From NCBI GenBank assembly GCA_934180065.1, contig CAKPRA010000001.1, forward strand, positions 45,875-109,874: a stretch of 64,000 nucleotides of DNA, written 5' to 3'. The notes beneath the pieces were generated by a model. It was not told the DNA's origin. It was given only the letters and a program-made list of their open reading frames with translations, and ran no database searches. The stretch comes from an uncultured Clostridia bacterium. Lineage in GTDB: Bacteria; Bacillota; Clostridia; TANB77; CAG-508. The translations under genes and the position numbers were made by a program. Positions within the stretch are counted from its first letter, which is position 1, and each line of letters begins with the position of its first letter. Below are positions 42,211 to 50,149 of this stretch, piece after piece.

Positions 42211-43395
42211 TCATAATGATAATTTCTCTTCTGTTCCAATATCTTCAAGTACCTCATATGTCACTTCAACCTCTATATATTCAGTACTTTCATTGGTGTT
42301 TATATATTCATTAACAATACCTTCATTTTTGCCAATTTTATCTTCTAGTTTGTGTTTTGCTTCATTTATTGCTTGCTCTTTTGCTTCATCCTTTGTATAT
42401 TCTTTTTCTTCTTCTATATTTTCATAGTTAGTATTTACCACAAATTTAAATGGCAAATAAAAATTTGAAGATATCTTTAATTTTTTTTCCGTACTTATTG
42501 TATCATAAATTTCAAATTTTGAAAGCTTTTTATAGAAATTTATTGCAAAATTGTTAATGTTTACCGAATATTTTTTTTCTGAATTACCAGTTTGCTTTCT
42601 AATTTTTTGTTTATAATACACTTTTGCTGTTTCAGAATACCAAACTTTACCTGTAACCTTACCTGTTGCGTGAACATATCTAGTTCCCGTATATTTACCT
42701 TCTAACCAGCCTGCAACTAGTACTGTTCCTTTTTTTATTACATCTCCTTCTTTAACTTGTAAAGTTCCATTTTGTGCATAAATTTTTTCAATCATAGCAT
42801 CTTTAGTTGCAACAATATTACAGTACTCATTTTTATCAATAACCTTTGGAGCAAGATCTGATTCAACAACCTCTATTCTAACATTTGTTCCAGATATTTT
42901 TATTCCAACCCAGGAAATATCAGCTCTTTTTAATCTGATTTTCTCAACAATATCATTTGGATTGATTTTACTTTTTAATTTACCAATTTCCAATCCTTCT
43001 TGCTTTATTATATCCATAATTTCATTGCTGGCAATTGTGTTATTACCAACAATTTCAATGTTCCATACAAATTTTGATAAACTTATAAGAGCTACTAATA
43101 CTAAAATTAAAGCTATAACAAAAACTTTCCTCTTTTTATATTTATTTAATAAAAAAGGCAAACCCTTTTTTTGCTTTATTTTTATTTTACATTTATTTTT
43201 TTTCACAATTCTAGCAATATTTTTAAATTCCTTCACAGGTATATCAGCATATATTAGAGTTGAATTTGCCCTTTTCATATTTAATAAATTTATATTATTT
43301 TTTTGACAAGAATTTATGACTTTTTCAATATAAAAACCTTCTATAACAACATACACATATCCATTTATAATAGTATGAACTTTTTTCAAATACAA
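42211..43395 (-). CDS. yqfD: Sporulation protein YqfD
   Basis: YqfD is a membrane protein needed for efficient sporulation in Bacillus. The 394-residue product has an N-terminal domain, one membrane helix (VFVIALILVLVALISLSKFVW, about 92-112) and a large outer domain with the family patterns ISWVGIKISGTNVRIEVVES and KKGTVLVAGWLEGKYTGTRYVHA. It follows yqfC by 12 bp, the conserved order, and lies directly downstream of the interrupted pdaA gene. Confidence 0.9.
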   Translation of the reverse strand: MYLKKVHTIINGYVYVVIEGFYIEKVINSCQKNNINLLNMKRANSTLIYADIPVKEFKNIARIVKKNKCKIKIKQKKGLPFLLNKYKKRKVFVIALILVLVALISLSKFVWNIEIVGNNTIASNEIMDIIKQEGLEIGKLKSKINPNDIVEKIRLKRADISWVGIKISGTNVRIEVVESDLAPKVIDKNEYCNIVATKDAMIEKIYAQNGTLQVKEGDVIKKGTVLVAGWLEGKYTGTRYVHATGKVTGKVWYSETAKVYYKQKIRKQTGNSEKKYSVNINNFAINFYKKLSKFEIYDTISTEKKLKISSNFYLPFKFVVNTNYENIEEEKEYTKDEAKEQAINEAKHKLEDKIGKNEGIVNEYINTNESTEYIEVEVTYEVLEDIGTEEKLSL

Positions 43396-43406
43396 ATTAA
43401 ATCCTC

Positions 43407-43685
43407 CTAACCCTCAATTTCTTCAAAATCAATACTATCAATTTTTCCTTCTATAACAATATCATCTTTCGTCATTTCTTCCATTTTAAGTTCAAATCCA
43501 TTTATATTTATTATTCCAATACTTGTATTTATTCTTATGAAAAAATCTTGATATTCTAAAATATTCTTATAATTTTCAATCATTAATTTTTTAAATCCCA
43601 AATTTGTTAATTTAGGAATTGTAGAAGTTACTTCCTCTGGTATTTCTAAAGCTCTATTTATCTTTGCTAATCTAGTTTTCCTCAT
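43407..43685 (-). CDS. yqfC: Sporulation protein YqfC
   Basis: A 92-residue YabP/YqfC-family protein expressed in sporulating cells of Bacillus. The pattern IPKLTNLGFKKLMIENYKNILEYQDFFIRINTSIGIININGFELK fits the family. I start at the ATG at 43685, with GAAAGGA about 8 nt upstream. It begins 20 bp after the stop of pdaA, so pdaA-yqfC-yqfD probably form one sporulation unit once pdaA is intact. Confidence 0.82.
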   Translation of the reverse strand: MRKTRLAKINRALEIPEEVTSTIPKLTNLGFKKLMIENYKNILEYQDFFIRINTSIGIININGFELKMEEMTKDDIVIEGKIDSIDFEEIEG

Positions 43686-43704
43686 AAAAATCAATCCTTT
43701 CTTG

Positions 43705-44092
43705 TTACCTTTCAAATTCATCTAAAGATTTAAATTCATATCCATTATTTTTCGCTTCTTTAATTACACTATCTAAAATGTTAGCATTATCCTTTGAATT
43801 AGAATGTAATAATATTATTGCTCCATTATGAAGATTATCTAATACTTTAGATTTCCCATATGCTTCTCTTCCCTGTTTATTTTCATCCCAATCATCATAT
43901 GCAAGAGACCAAAGAACAGTCGTATATCCTAATGAATTAGTATAACTTATTGTTCTTTCACTAAATTCACCCTTAGGAGGTCTTATATATTTCATTTCAT
44001 ATCCAAATTTCTCGTAAACGGCTGTATGTAAGTTCATGACCTCTTTTTTTATTGTATCAAGCTCAATCTCCGGCATACTTTTATGATTAACA
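43705..44092 (-). pseudogene. pdaA: 3' part of interrupted pdaA-type deacetylase gene
   Basis: This segment encodes the C-terminal 128 residues of a PdaA-type polysaccharide deacetylase (spore-cortex muramic delta-lactam formation): VNHKSMPEIELDTIKKEV, then YIRPPKGEFSERT, VLWSLAYDDW and GAIILLHSNSKDNA. The frame is open back to 44105, through the 13-bp core. The N-terminal half lies 6 kb away at 50150-50586. Joining the two at the core gives 825 nt, an exact multiple of three, and restores the zinc motif NHTVNH. It is interrupted by a mobile element rather than decayed. Confidence 0.9.
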
Positions 44093-44146
44093 GTATGATT
44101 ACCTAGAGGCTTAATGTCAAAAAAATAATTGTTTTAAATCAATATT

Positions 44147-45774
44147 CTATTGTTTGTTAGCTACAACTGGATGCTCAAAAGTTAATTTAATCCTTATGTT
44201 TTTTTCTTTATCAAACTCTATTTTTTCAATTAGTTGTTCCAACATAATTTTATTTAGCTTTTCCAATTTTAAGAACTCGTTTGCTATTTGTTTTATTTTT
44301 TTAAAATCTATTTTAGGAGTTTTCTCGTTGTTTTGATTTAAAGTGTTTTCTGTTTGTTTTATTTCTTTTAAGATTTTGTCTCTTTGCTTTTGCATTTTTT
44401 CGTAAATCACTTTAAAATCTTCAACTTGTATTACTTTGTTTATTTTGTCTTGATAGATTTCTTCAATGTTTTGCTCTACCTGTTTTAATTCTTCCTTTAA
44501 ATTTTTCAAAATATTTTTTAATAAATTATCTTTTGATTTTGCTTGTAGTCTTGCTTCCTCGTAAACCTGTTTTATTTCATCTTCTGTCATATCTATCTTT
44601 TCTAATTCGTTTTTTATTTGTTGTTTTACTGCTTCTTCTATTAAATTTGCAGATATTTGCTTACAATCACAGAGTCCACTATAATTATTCCTTTTAGAGC
44701 AAATAAAATAAGTACCCCTCCAGACGCTTCCATCTTTTCTTTTTTCTTCTCTACATCTTAGAGTTGCTTTATTACCACATTCTCCACAATATACTAATCC
44801 TTTTAGTTCATGGTCATATTTTCTATCTCGTACTTTTGTATAACCATTTAATTTTTCTTGTACTTTATTCCAAGTTTCTATATCAATTAGTGGTTCGTGC
44901 ATATTTTCTAAAACAATATGTTCCTCTTTTTTAGTGCATCTTACTTTTGCAATTTTATGGCTTACCTTTTGAAACTTTCTTCCAACAACACTTCCGAAGA
45001 TAAACTTCGTTTCTTAAGATTTTTCCAATTTGAGCTCTTAACCACACATATTTTCCATTTGGATTTACACTTTTTTTCTTCATATATGTTGGAATTTTTA
45101 AATATACTGCTGGTGGTAAAATCTCTCTTCTATTTAGTTCATCTGCAATTTTTATTGTAGACATTCCTTTATTTACATACATATCAAATATTTCTTTTAC
45201 AATTTGAGAACTATATTCGTCTGGTACTAAATGATTTTTTATTTCAACATCTTTTTTATAACCATAAGGTGGAATTCCTGCTTGATATTCTCCCTTTTCA
45301 ATTTTTCTTTGCTTAACACTTTTTATTTTGTTAGAAATATCTTGTGCATAGTAATCATTAAAGCTTAGCTTAAATGTTAAAAACTGTAAGCCATCAGGCT
45401 TTGATGTATCTACATTATCTCCTATTGCAATATATCTAATATTTTTAGTTGGTAAATATCTTTCTAAATAATATCCTGTATCAATATGGTCTCTGCCAAA
45501 TCTTGATAAATCTTTTGTTATAATGCAATCTATATTTCCGCTGTTCTATGTCTTGAATCATTTTTTGAAAACCTGGTCTGTTAAAATTAGTTCCTGTAAA
45601 ACCATCATCAACATATTCTTTAGTTTCAATAAATTCTTCATGTCCTAAAATATAATTATCAATAATATCTCTTTGATTTTCAACACTTTCGCTTTCCCTA
45701 TCATCTCCATCATCACGAGAAAGTCTAATATATTTTGCAACTCTAATACTTCTATAACTATTTACTCTGTTCAT
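44147..45774 (-). CDS. Large serine recombinase, two +1 frameshifts at CGG
   Basis: Site-specific recombinase that would integrate and excise the element. The catalytic Ser19 lies in YIRLSRDDGDD. The zero frame then meets GAA CAG CGG (45538-45540); skipping the C gives EQGNIDCIITKDLSRFGRDH, the conserved resolvase block. A recombinase domain follows (VNKGMSTIKIADELNRR). A second CTT CGG (44994-44996) must shift to give GSVVGRKFQKVSHKI. The third part has a zinc ribbon (CGECGNKATLRC...CSKRN) and a long coiled coil. With both shifts the product is 541 residues, normal for the family. Without them it is dead in three pieces. Confidence 0.88.
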
Positions 45775-45867
45775 AATTCACTCTCCTTTGTTGAGAGCAA
45801 ATAGCCTATTTATAGCTTATACTTATTGTAACTTTTATTTTGAAATTTGTCCGCGTAAAATAGGCTT

Positions 45868-45981
45868 TTATTTTTCATTTATATAATTTATGTACTGCTC
45901 TTTTAATAATTTTATAAGTATTTGTTTCAAATTTTCTTTTCCATATTCAATACTAACATTCATAATTTGTTCGTTTTTCAT
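45868..45981 (-). CDS. 37-residue protein upstream of the recombinase
   Basis: ATG AAA AAC with AAGGAGAG 2 nt upstream starts a 37-residue charged helical peptide (beginning MKNEQIMNVSIEYGKENLKQ). It ends 94 bp before the recombinase start, in the same direction. Small genes often precede clostridial large serine recombinases; I do not recognise this one. The ribosome-binding site is rather close to the start, so it is tentative. Confidence 0.5.
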   Translation of the reverse strand: MKNEQIMNVSIEYGKENLKQILIKLLKEQYINYINEK

Positions 45982-46032
45982 AACTCTCCTTGGTCTTTTT
46001 CTAAATTCTATGAGTTTAAAAAATTTTTTATG

Positions 46033-46068
46033 CAAAACAAAAAGAGCCGTTTGGCTCTTTTTGTTTTG
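46033..46068. terminator. Bidirectional terminator inside the element
   Basis: ACAAAAAGAGCC-GTTT-GGCTCTTTTTGT, a strong stem with U tracts on both sides. It separates the recombinase unit from the DGR unit. The remaining bases to 46386 are AT-rich; a palindrome CTTAAGAAATTCTTAAG at 46292-46308 is the only other structure I see. Confidence 0.8.
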
Positions 46069-46386
46069 TATATTTTTTCATATTAGAATAATACTACATT
46101 GAAAATTGTTAGTCAATGAATGGATTTTGAATAAATTTTGAAATTTATAATAAATTTTTTTAATCCATTATGTTTTTCATATTTTATTTTTTATTTACAA
46201 ATATTTTTTCTTTTACTTTATTGTAAGTTATTAAAGCATACATACATTCGATTTTCAACCTACTAGCACATATGCTCACAATTTATTATTTACTTAAGAA
46301 ATTCTTAAGAAGGAATAAACCTCCTTTAATATCTAATACTTGTACTGTATATAATCCATAAATTATATAATCTGACTCAATATTAG

Positions 46387-46505
46387 AGCACAAACCAACC
46401 AGCACTATTGTTGTAATGATTATCATAGTTGTTGTTAAGGTTAGCGAGCGGATTGTTGTTACCATTGTTATTGTAGTTACCACTAGCAACCCAGAAACCA
46501 CCAGC
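46387..46505 (-). repeat. DGR template repeat (TR)
   Basis: A 119-bp non-coding copy of the 3' end of the variable gene, 8 bp after the RT stop codon. Translated for comparison it is rich in Asn codons (AAC/AAT), the usual design of DGR templates. Aligned with the variable repeat at 48036-48160 it differs at 20 positions, and all 20 are A in the template; C, G and T positions are unchanged. One 6-nt gap (two codons) is present in the TR. The RNA from this region would be copied with adenine-specific errors. Confidence 0.95.
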
Positions 46506-46513
46506 TTATAAGT

Positions 46514-47527
46514 TTATTTCTCTATATAAAACATACTTTTCATTAGATTAAATGTATCAGCATGTTTAACATAGCCTGTCCAACCTGCAATACTTCTTTG
46601 TATTTCAAGTAATGTAATTTTACCACTTTTTAATTGCTTTGTATACAATTTTAATTTTCTTTTCATTCTATATTTACTTTGATTCCTAATTTTCAATCTA
46701 TTTTCATTAATTTTATAACCACAAAAATTTACACCTTGTATGTCTTTAAATATTTTCGTTTTAGAATTAAATGTTAATTTTAAATTTGTTTTTGCAAATT
46801 CTGATAACATTTTTAAATTATTTTTTGCAATAGTTTTATTTTCACATATTATAACTATATCATCCATATATCTAAAATAATTTTTACATTTTAATACATG
46901 CTTTGCATATTGATCTAATTCATTCAAATAAATATTTGCAAACATTTGTGAAGTATAATTTCCAAGTGGTAATCCAGTCATACCCTCTTTTGACATTAAA
47001 ATTACTTTTGTTAACCATAATAATTCTCTATCTTTAATTTTCCTTTTTATAATATTCCATAAGATTCTTTTATCTATATTTTGAAAATATTTAGCAACAT
47101 CCATTTTTAATATATAATATTCACTCCATTTGTTTTTAGCAATTTTCATTGCTTTTTGTACATCTTTTGATGCTTTATGCATTCCTCTTCCCTTAATTCC
47201 TGCATAAGTTGTTTCTATAAATTGCGGAACAAAATAAGGTTCTATAAAATTTTCTACATACCATTGATGAACTACTCTATCTCTATAGGTAGCTGCCATT
47301 ATAGTTCTTTCTTTTGGTTCATACACTTTAAAAGATTTGTATGCACCTGGCTTATATCTTCCTAATTTTAATTCTATTTCTAAATTTAAAATTTCATTTT
47401 CCAAATTTAACTCAAATAAAATTATCTCTTTTTTCTCTCGCTTACCTCTTCTTGCTTTTTTATGGCTTTTAAGTAATTTTTCAAAAGATACTGCATTATC
47501 ATAGACATTTCTAATTGTTATAGGCAT
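46514..47527 (-). CDS. DGR reverse transcriptase
   Basis: A 337-residue group II-intron-like reverse transcriptase. Motifs in order: YKSFKVYEPKERTIMAATYRDRVVHQ, MDVAKYFQNIDKRIL (RT3), GLPLGNYTSQMFANIYLNELD (RT4, where LGNxTSQ at 188-194 is the DGR-specific form) and FRYMDDIVII (YMDD at 220-223). It makes mutagenised cDNA from the TR RNA. Its start overlaps the end of avd by 17 nt. The TR follows the stop by 8 bp. Confidence 0.95.
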   Translation of the reverse strand: MPITIRNVYDNAVSFEKLLKSHKKARRGKREKKEIILFELNLENEILNLEIELKLGRYKPGAYKSFKVYEPKERTIMAATYRDRVVHQWYVENFIEPYFVPQFIETTYAGIKGRGMHKASKDVQKAMKIAKNKWSEYYILKMDVAKYFQNIDKRILWNIIKRKIKDRELLWLTKVILMSKEGMTGLPLGNYTSQMFANIYLNELDQYAKHVLKCKNYFRYMDDIVIICENKTIAKNNLKMLSEFAKTNLKLTFNSKTKIFKDIQGVNFCGYKINENRLKIRNQSKYRMKRKLKLYTKQLKSGKITLLEIQRSIAGWTGYVKHADTFNLMKSMFYIEK

Positions 47528-47879
47528 TTTTATTGACTCCTAACGATTTTATCAATCCTCCTAAAATTTTACCAATTTCAGAAAGTAATTCATTACTATA
47601 TTTATATTTCTTCATATCTATCCATTTATTATTATACATTATTCGTATGCAAATTCTTTGATAATATATATGACTATCTACAACATTAAATAGTTCTAAT
47701 CTTTTTCTTTTTTCAACTTTACTTGATAGAAGAATATATTTTAACATTTCGTACATGCTTGTTTTTATTTCTGTTCCAATGCTAAATTTTTCAGTTCTTG
47801 GCAATTTTATTAATATTGTTAACATGTATTCTATATATTTCTCTATTTTAGGTATAATTACTAATTCATTTTTACTCAT
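47511..47879 (-). CDS. avd: DGR accessory protein Avd
   Basis: A 122-residue basic, four-helix protein of the Avd/bAvd type: IPKIEKYIEYMLTILIKLPRTEKFSIG followed by a long helix and IGKILGGLIKSL at the end. Avd forms a pentamer that binds the RT and TR RNA and is needed for mutagenic retrohoming. It lies between the variable gene and the RT, overlapping the latter. Confidence 0.9.
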   Translation of the reverse strand: MSKNELVIIPKIEKYIEYMLTILIKLPRTEKFSIGTEIKTSMYEMLKYILLSSKVEKRKRLELFNVVDSHIYYQRICIRIMYNNKWIDMKKYKYSNELLSEIGKILGGLIKSLGVNKNAYNN

Positions 47880-47964
47880 TTTACTTTTTCCTTTTCTATG
47901 ATTTTTATATATTTTAATTATATATTATTATTTTATAAATAAAAATATATTTTTTACTCTATAT

Positions 47965-48003
47965 AACGAAATAGAGCCCCCTAAATTAGAGAGCTCTATC
48001 GTT
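47965..48003 (-). terminator. Hairpin downstream of the variable gene
   Basis: AACGATAGAGC/GCTCTATTTCGTT forms a stem with an 11-16-nt loop about 30 bp after the variable gene's stop codon. It may be the structure that in other DGRs lies 3' of the variable repeat and promotes homing, or a terminator. No long U tract follows, which slightly favours the first. Confidence 0.55.
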
Positions 48004-48031
48004 CAGGTGCAGTATCAGTGGACAGTGCTAC

Positions 48032-48964
48032 TTAAAGCACAAACCAACCAGCACCATAGTCGTAATGACCATCATAGTTGCAGTCAAGGTAAATGCAAGC
48101 GAGCGGAAGGAGGTCACCATAGGAATTGCAGCTACCACTAGCAACCCAGAAACCACCAGCCTTTTCGTCGTTTCTCAAAATCTTGTAGGTATTAGCCAAA
48201 TCACATTTACCTGCAATCTTTCTTGAACCAGTTACCTCAAAATCGTGTCTGGCTTTTTCAGAATTCCAGTAATGTCCTAATTGGGTTGAATCTGTGCATA
48301 CTGCATAAAAAGAGTCTGCCTTAGACCAACCTTCTTCAACCAAACGATTAATAATTGTTGCCAAGAAGAGTACATACTGTTTTTTAGACCCCAGCTGTAC
48401 GCCATTCTTGATTGCAAGTTCTTTCAGCTCATTATAGGAATAACCTACTGCAGGCTTACAACCTGCAACAAACTGAAGAGAACCATTTTCATCAATCGAC
48501 GGATCGCACACCGGAACCTTAAAAGTTTTTACTCCAGCATCAACTGCTTCCTTAAGAAACTCCAAGAATTTCTTTTCAGTTTCACTAGCCGGAGCATATT
48601 TCAACATGTCAAAGTAAATCTGACTATCAGAACCTTCAACCGTAATGGTTTCAAACTCTGCAGTCAACTCTGTTTCAGTTGAAATGCCTCCGACCATCAG
48701 TTGCTGGAGACACTCCTGAACCTCATCTTTTTCAAGATACTGAGTCAAGATTTTTTCCACCTGTTCCTTTACCATAGACTTCATTGTAAGCACAAGTGCT
48801 CCATTAGAATCTTCATTGATAAAGAACTTCTTGCCATTGTGTGTGTGCTGTGTTTCTTTCTGGATTACCGCGTACACTGTTTCAGCTACCTTCGCTGCCT
48901 TTCTGTTTCCCAGGTACTCCTGAAGTACCACCTGAATTTCGTTCTTAGCCGTTGCTTTGCTCAT
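48032..48964 (-). CDS. DGR variable protein with C-type-lectin-like C-terminus
   Basis: The 310-residue target of the DGR. The last 42 residues (AGGFWVASGS...GAGWFVL) are encoded by the variable repeat and have the FWVAS...GWFV frame of C-type-lectin-fold DGR proteins, with variable positions at the presumed ligand-binding surface. The N-terminal 260 residues are helical and I do not recognise them; there is no signal peptide or membrane segment. Base composition differs from neighbours: one sampled 60-nt line has 24 G/C, a line in the RT gene 12. AGGAGG precedes the ATG. Confidence 0.88.
   Translation of the reverse strand: MSKATAKNEIQVVLQEYLGNRKAAKVAETVYAVIQKETQHTHNGKKFFINEDSNGALVLTMKSMVKEQVEKILTQYLEKDEVQECLQQLMVGGISTETELTAEFETITVEGSDSQIYFDMLKYAPASETEKKFLEFLKEAVDAGVKTFKVPVCDPSIDENGSLQFVAGCKPAVGYSYNELKELAIKNGVQLGSKKQYVLFLATIINRLVEEGWSKADSFYAVCTDSTQLGHYWNSEKARHDFEVTGSRKIAGKCDLANTYKILRNDEKAGGFWVASGSCNSYGDLLPLACIYLDCNYDGHYDYGAGWFVL
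48036..48160 (-). repeat. DGR variable repeat (VR)
   Basis: The 125-bp 3' end of the variable gene, matching the TR. Unchanged flanks are GCTGGTGGTTTCTGGGTTGC at the 5' side and GCTGGTTGGTTTGTGCT at the 3' side. The VR has two codons (ATT TAC) absent from the TR. Substituted codons include AAC to TCC, CTC, TGC and GAC, and AAT to CTT, GGT and TAT. Confidence 0.95.
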
Positions 48965-48978
48965 AATTGTTTCCTCCT

Positions 48979-49036
48979 AAAAAATTAAATTTAATTTTTT
49001 GCCGAACGAATGAAGTGCATTCTTCCGAATACACTT
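48979..49036 (-). promoter_or_regulatory. Two 5' UTR hairpins of the variable gene
   Basis: On the minus strand AAGTGTATTC-GGAA-GAATGCACTT (49013-49036) is a perfect 10-bp stem with one wobble and a GNRA-type tetraloop. It is followed by the palindrome AAAAAATTAAATTTAATTTTTT split around 48979-49000, directly abutting the AGGAGG ribosome-binding site. Together they could regulate translation or stabilise the mRNA. Confidence 0.55.
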
Positions 49037-49038
49037 TA

Positions 49039-49067
49039 ATTATACCACTTTATGTTGATTTTTGCAA
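49039..49067 (-). promoter_or_regulatory. Promoter of the DGR operon
   Basis: TTGCAA (49062-49067) and TATAAT (49039-49044), spacer 17 bp, on the minus strand upstream of the variable gene. The remaining region 49068-49305 shows nothing I can name. Confidence 0.7.
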
Positions 49068-49305
49068 ATTACTATTTGGTTTAATAACTTTTATATAATC
49101 CTATTCAATATAAAATTTAACACATTCGTTATTAAAACAAACATTTCTAATAGCAGGATAGTGATGCAGTATTAATCACATAAACATGTAGAAAAACAAG
49201 CTTTCTAGTTCTCTGCTTTTATCTTAAATTTTCTGTAAAAGTGCAGTGCTCTCCATTCTATAGAGTTGCTATTTTTTTATTAAAAACCCATACCACTCTG
49301 GAATA

Positions 49306-49582
49306 TTAGCAATAAAATTTAACATTACCTGAATGAATTTTTTTCCACATTTCAACAATTTGAAAATAATGTAAAGAAATATCTTCACAAATAATATTCA
49401 ATTCTCTTTCCGGAATTTTACTTTTATTATGGCAAAGTATGCAACCTCCTGATTGCGTTAACCATATTTTAGTAGCATTTGATGTTGGATTTCCTTTTGA
49501 AATATGAACATGTATAGGTTCATCATTTTCATTCATCCAAAAATAAATTTTATATCCGTTTTACTTCAAAAATATTAGGCAA
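49306..49582 (-). CDS. DUF4160 family protein, with +1 frameshift at CGG
   Basis: A TTG start at 49582 with AGGAGG 8 nt upstream reads MPNIFEVK then CGG ATA TAA. Skipping the C of CGG (g49558) continues GYKIYFWMNENDEPIHVHISKG to the stop, giving 91 residues that match DUF4160 (an N-terminal 'GYxIYFW', then 'EPxHVHV.KG'). DUF4160 proteins are small, often paired with another small gene, and toxin-antitoxin-like roles have been suggested, without proof. The start lies inside the end of the upstream gene. It is the fifth CGG site of the same type. Confidence 0.75.
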
Positions 49583-49850
49583 TTTCTAAACCTCCTAATC
49601 GTGCGTATTTAAAGAAAAATGAGGCACCATTTTTAGCTATTTCCATAAACTTTTCCTTTTCCTCATCTGAATAATTTCCATCCTCCAAAACAACTTCATA
49701 GCTTGGTAGTTCAATCACATAAGTATCAAACCCGTACTCCATTGGTCTTTCAAAAGAAACACGAAGATATTCTTCTCCATTTTCCTTTTTTCCTATATTA
49801 GAAAAAACTCCTAATGTCCCATCAGGATATTTTGCAAATTCAAAAGTCAT
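49575..49850 (-). CDS. Small uncharacterised protein paired with DUF4160
   Basis: I do not recognise this 91-residue acidic protein (FEFAKYPDGTLGVFSNIGKK; YVIELPSYEVVLEDGNYSDEEKEKF). It has no membrane segment. It overlaps the start of the DUF4160 gene, which uses a ribosome-binding site inside this coding region, so the two are coupled. DUF4160 genes are often preceded by a small partner such as DUF2442, but I cannot match this sequence to it. Confidence 0.6.
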   Translation of the reverse strand: MTFEFAKYPDGTLGVFSNIGKKENGEEYLRVSFERPMEYGFDTYVIELPSYEVVLEDGNYSDEEKEKFMEIAKNGASFFFKYARLGGLEIA

Positions 49851-50020
49851 TATAATTCACACTCCTTTTTGTTTATTAAATATCTTGTAATCAGTATAAC
49901 ATATTTTACTCTTTTTAGCTACCAAATTTTCAAATTTATATGAAAACGCAAATTATCGATATATTTTAATGCTCATAATACTATTATACATTTTATCTTA
50001 TTTGTACTTTTACAAAAAAA

Positions 50021-50065
50021 TTTACTTTCACATTACATTTTAATATTATGTAGCATGAAAGTAAA
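50021..50065 (-). terminator. Terminator at the element's right end
   Basis: On the minus strand TTTACTTTCA/TGAAAGTAAA with a long loop and a following T7 run. It would end transcription coming from the 5' pdaA fragment. Region 49851-50020 has no other visible feature. Confidence 0.6.
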
Positions 50066-50149
50066 TTCATAATTACTATAATAGGCTAATTTTCTCATAA
50101 TTTTTATACTTTTTCAACTTTTTCAACTCTGGACATTAAATAATTAGGT

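Noticed and set aside
44147..45774. Simple decay of the recombinase into a pseudogene
   Set aside because: Both lesions are single C insertions making CGG, the rest of the 541 codons is intact, and the same lesion type occurs in core genes, so ordinary decay does not explain it well. It remains possible.
46286..46501. Open frame over the DGR template repeat
   Set aside because: It is out of phase with the homologous variable-gene frame, is rich in Thr/Ile from the AAC repeats, and the TR is a non-coding template.
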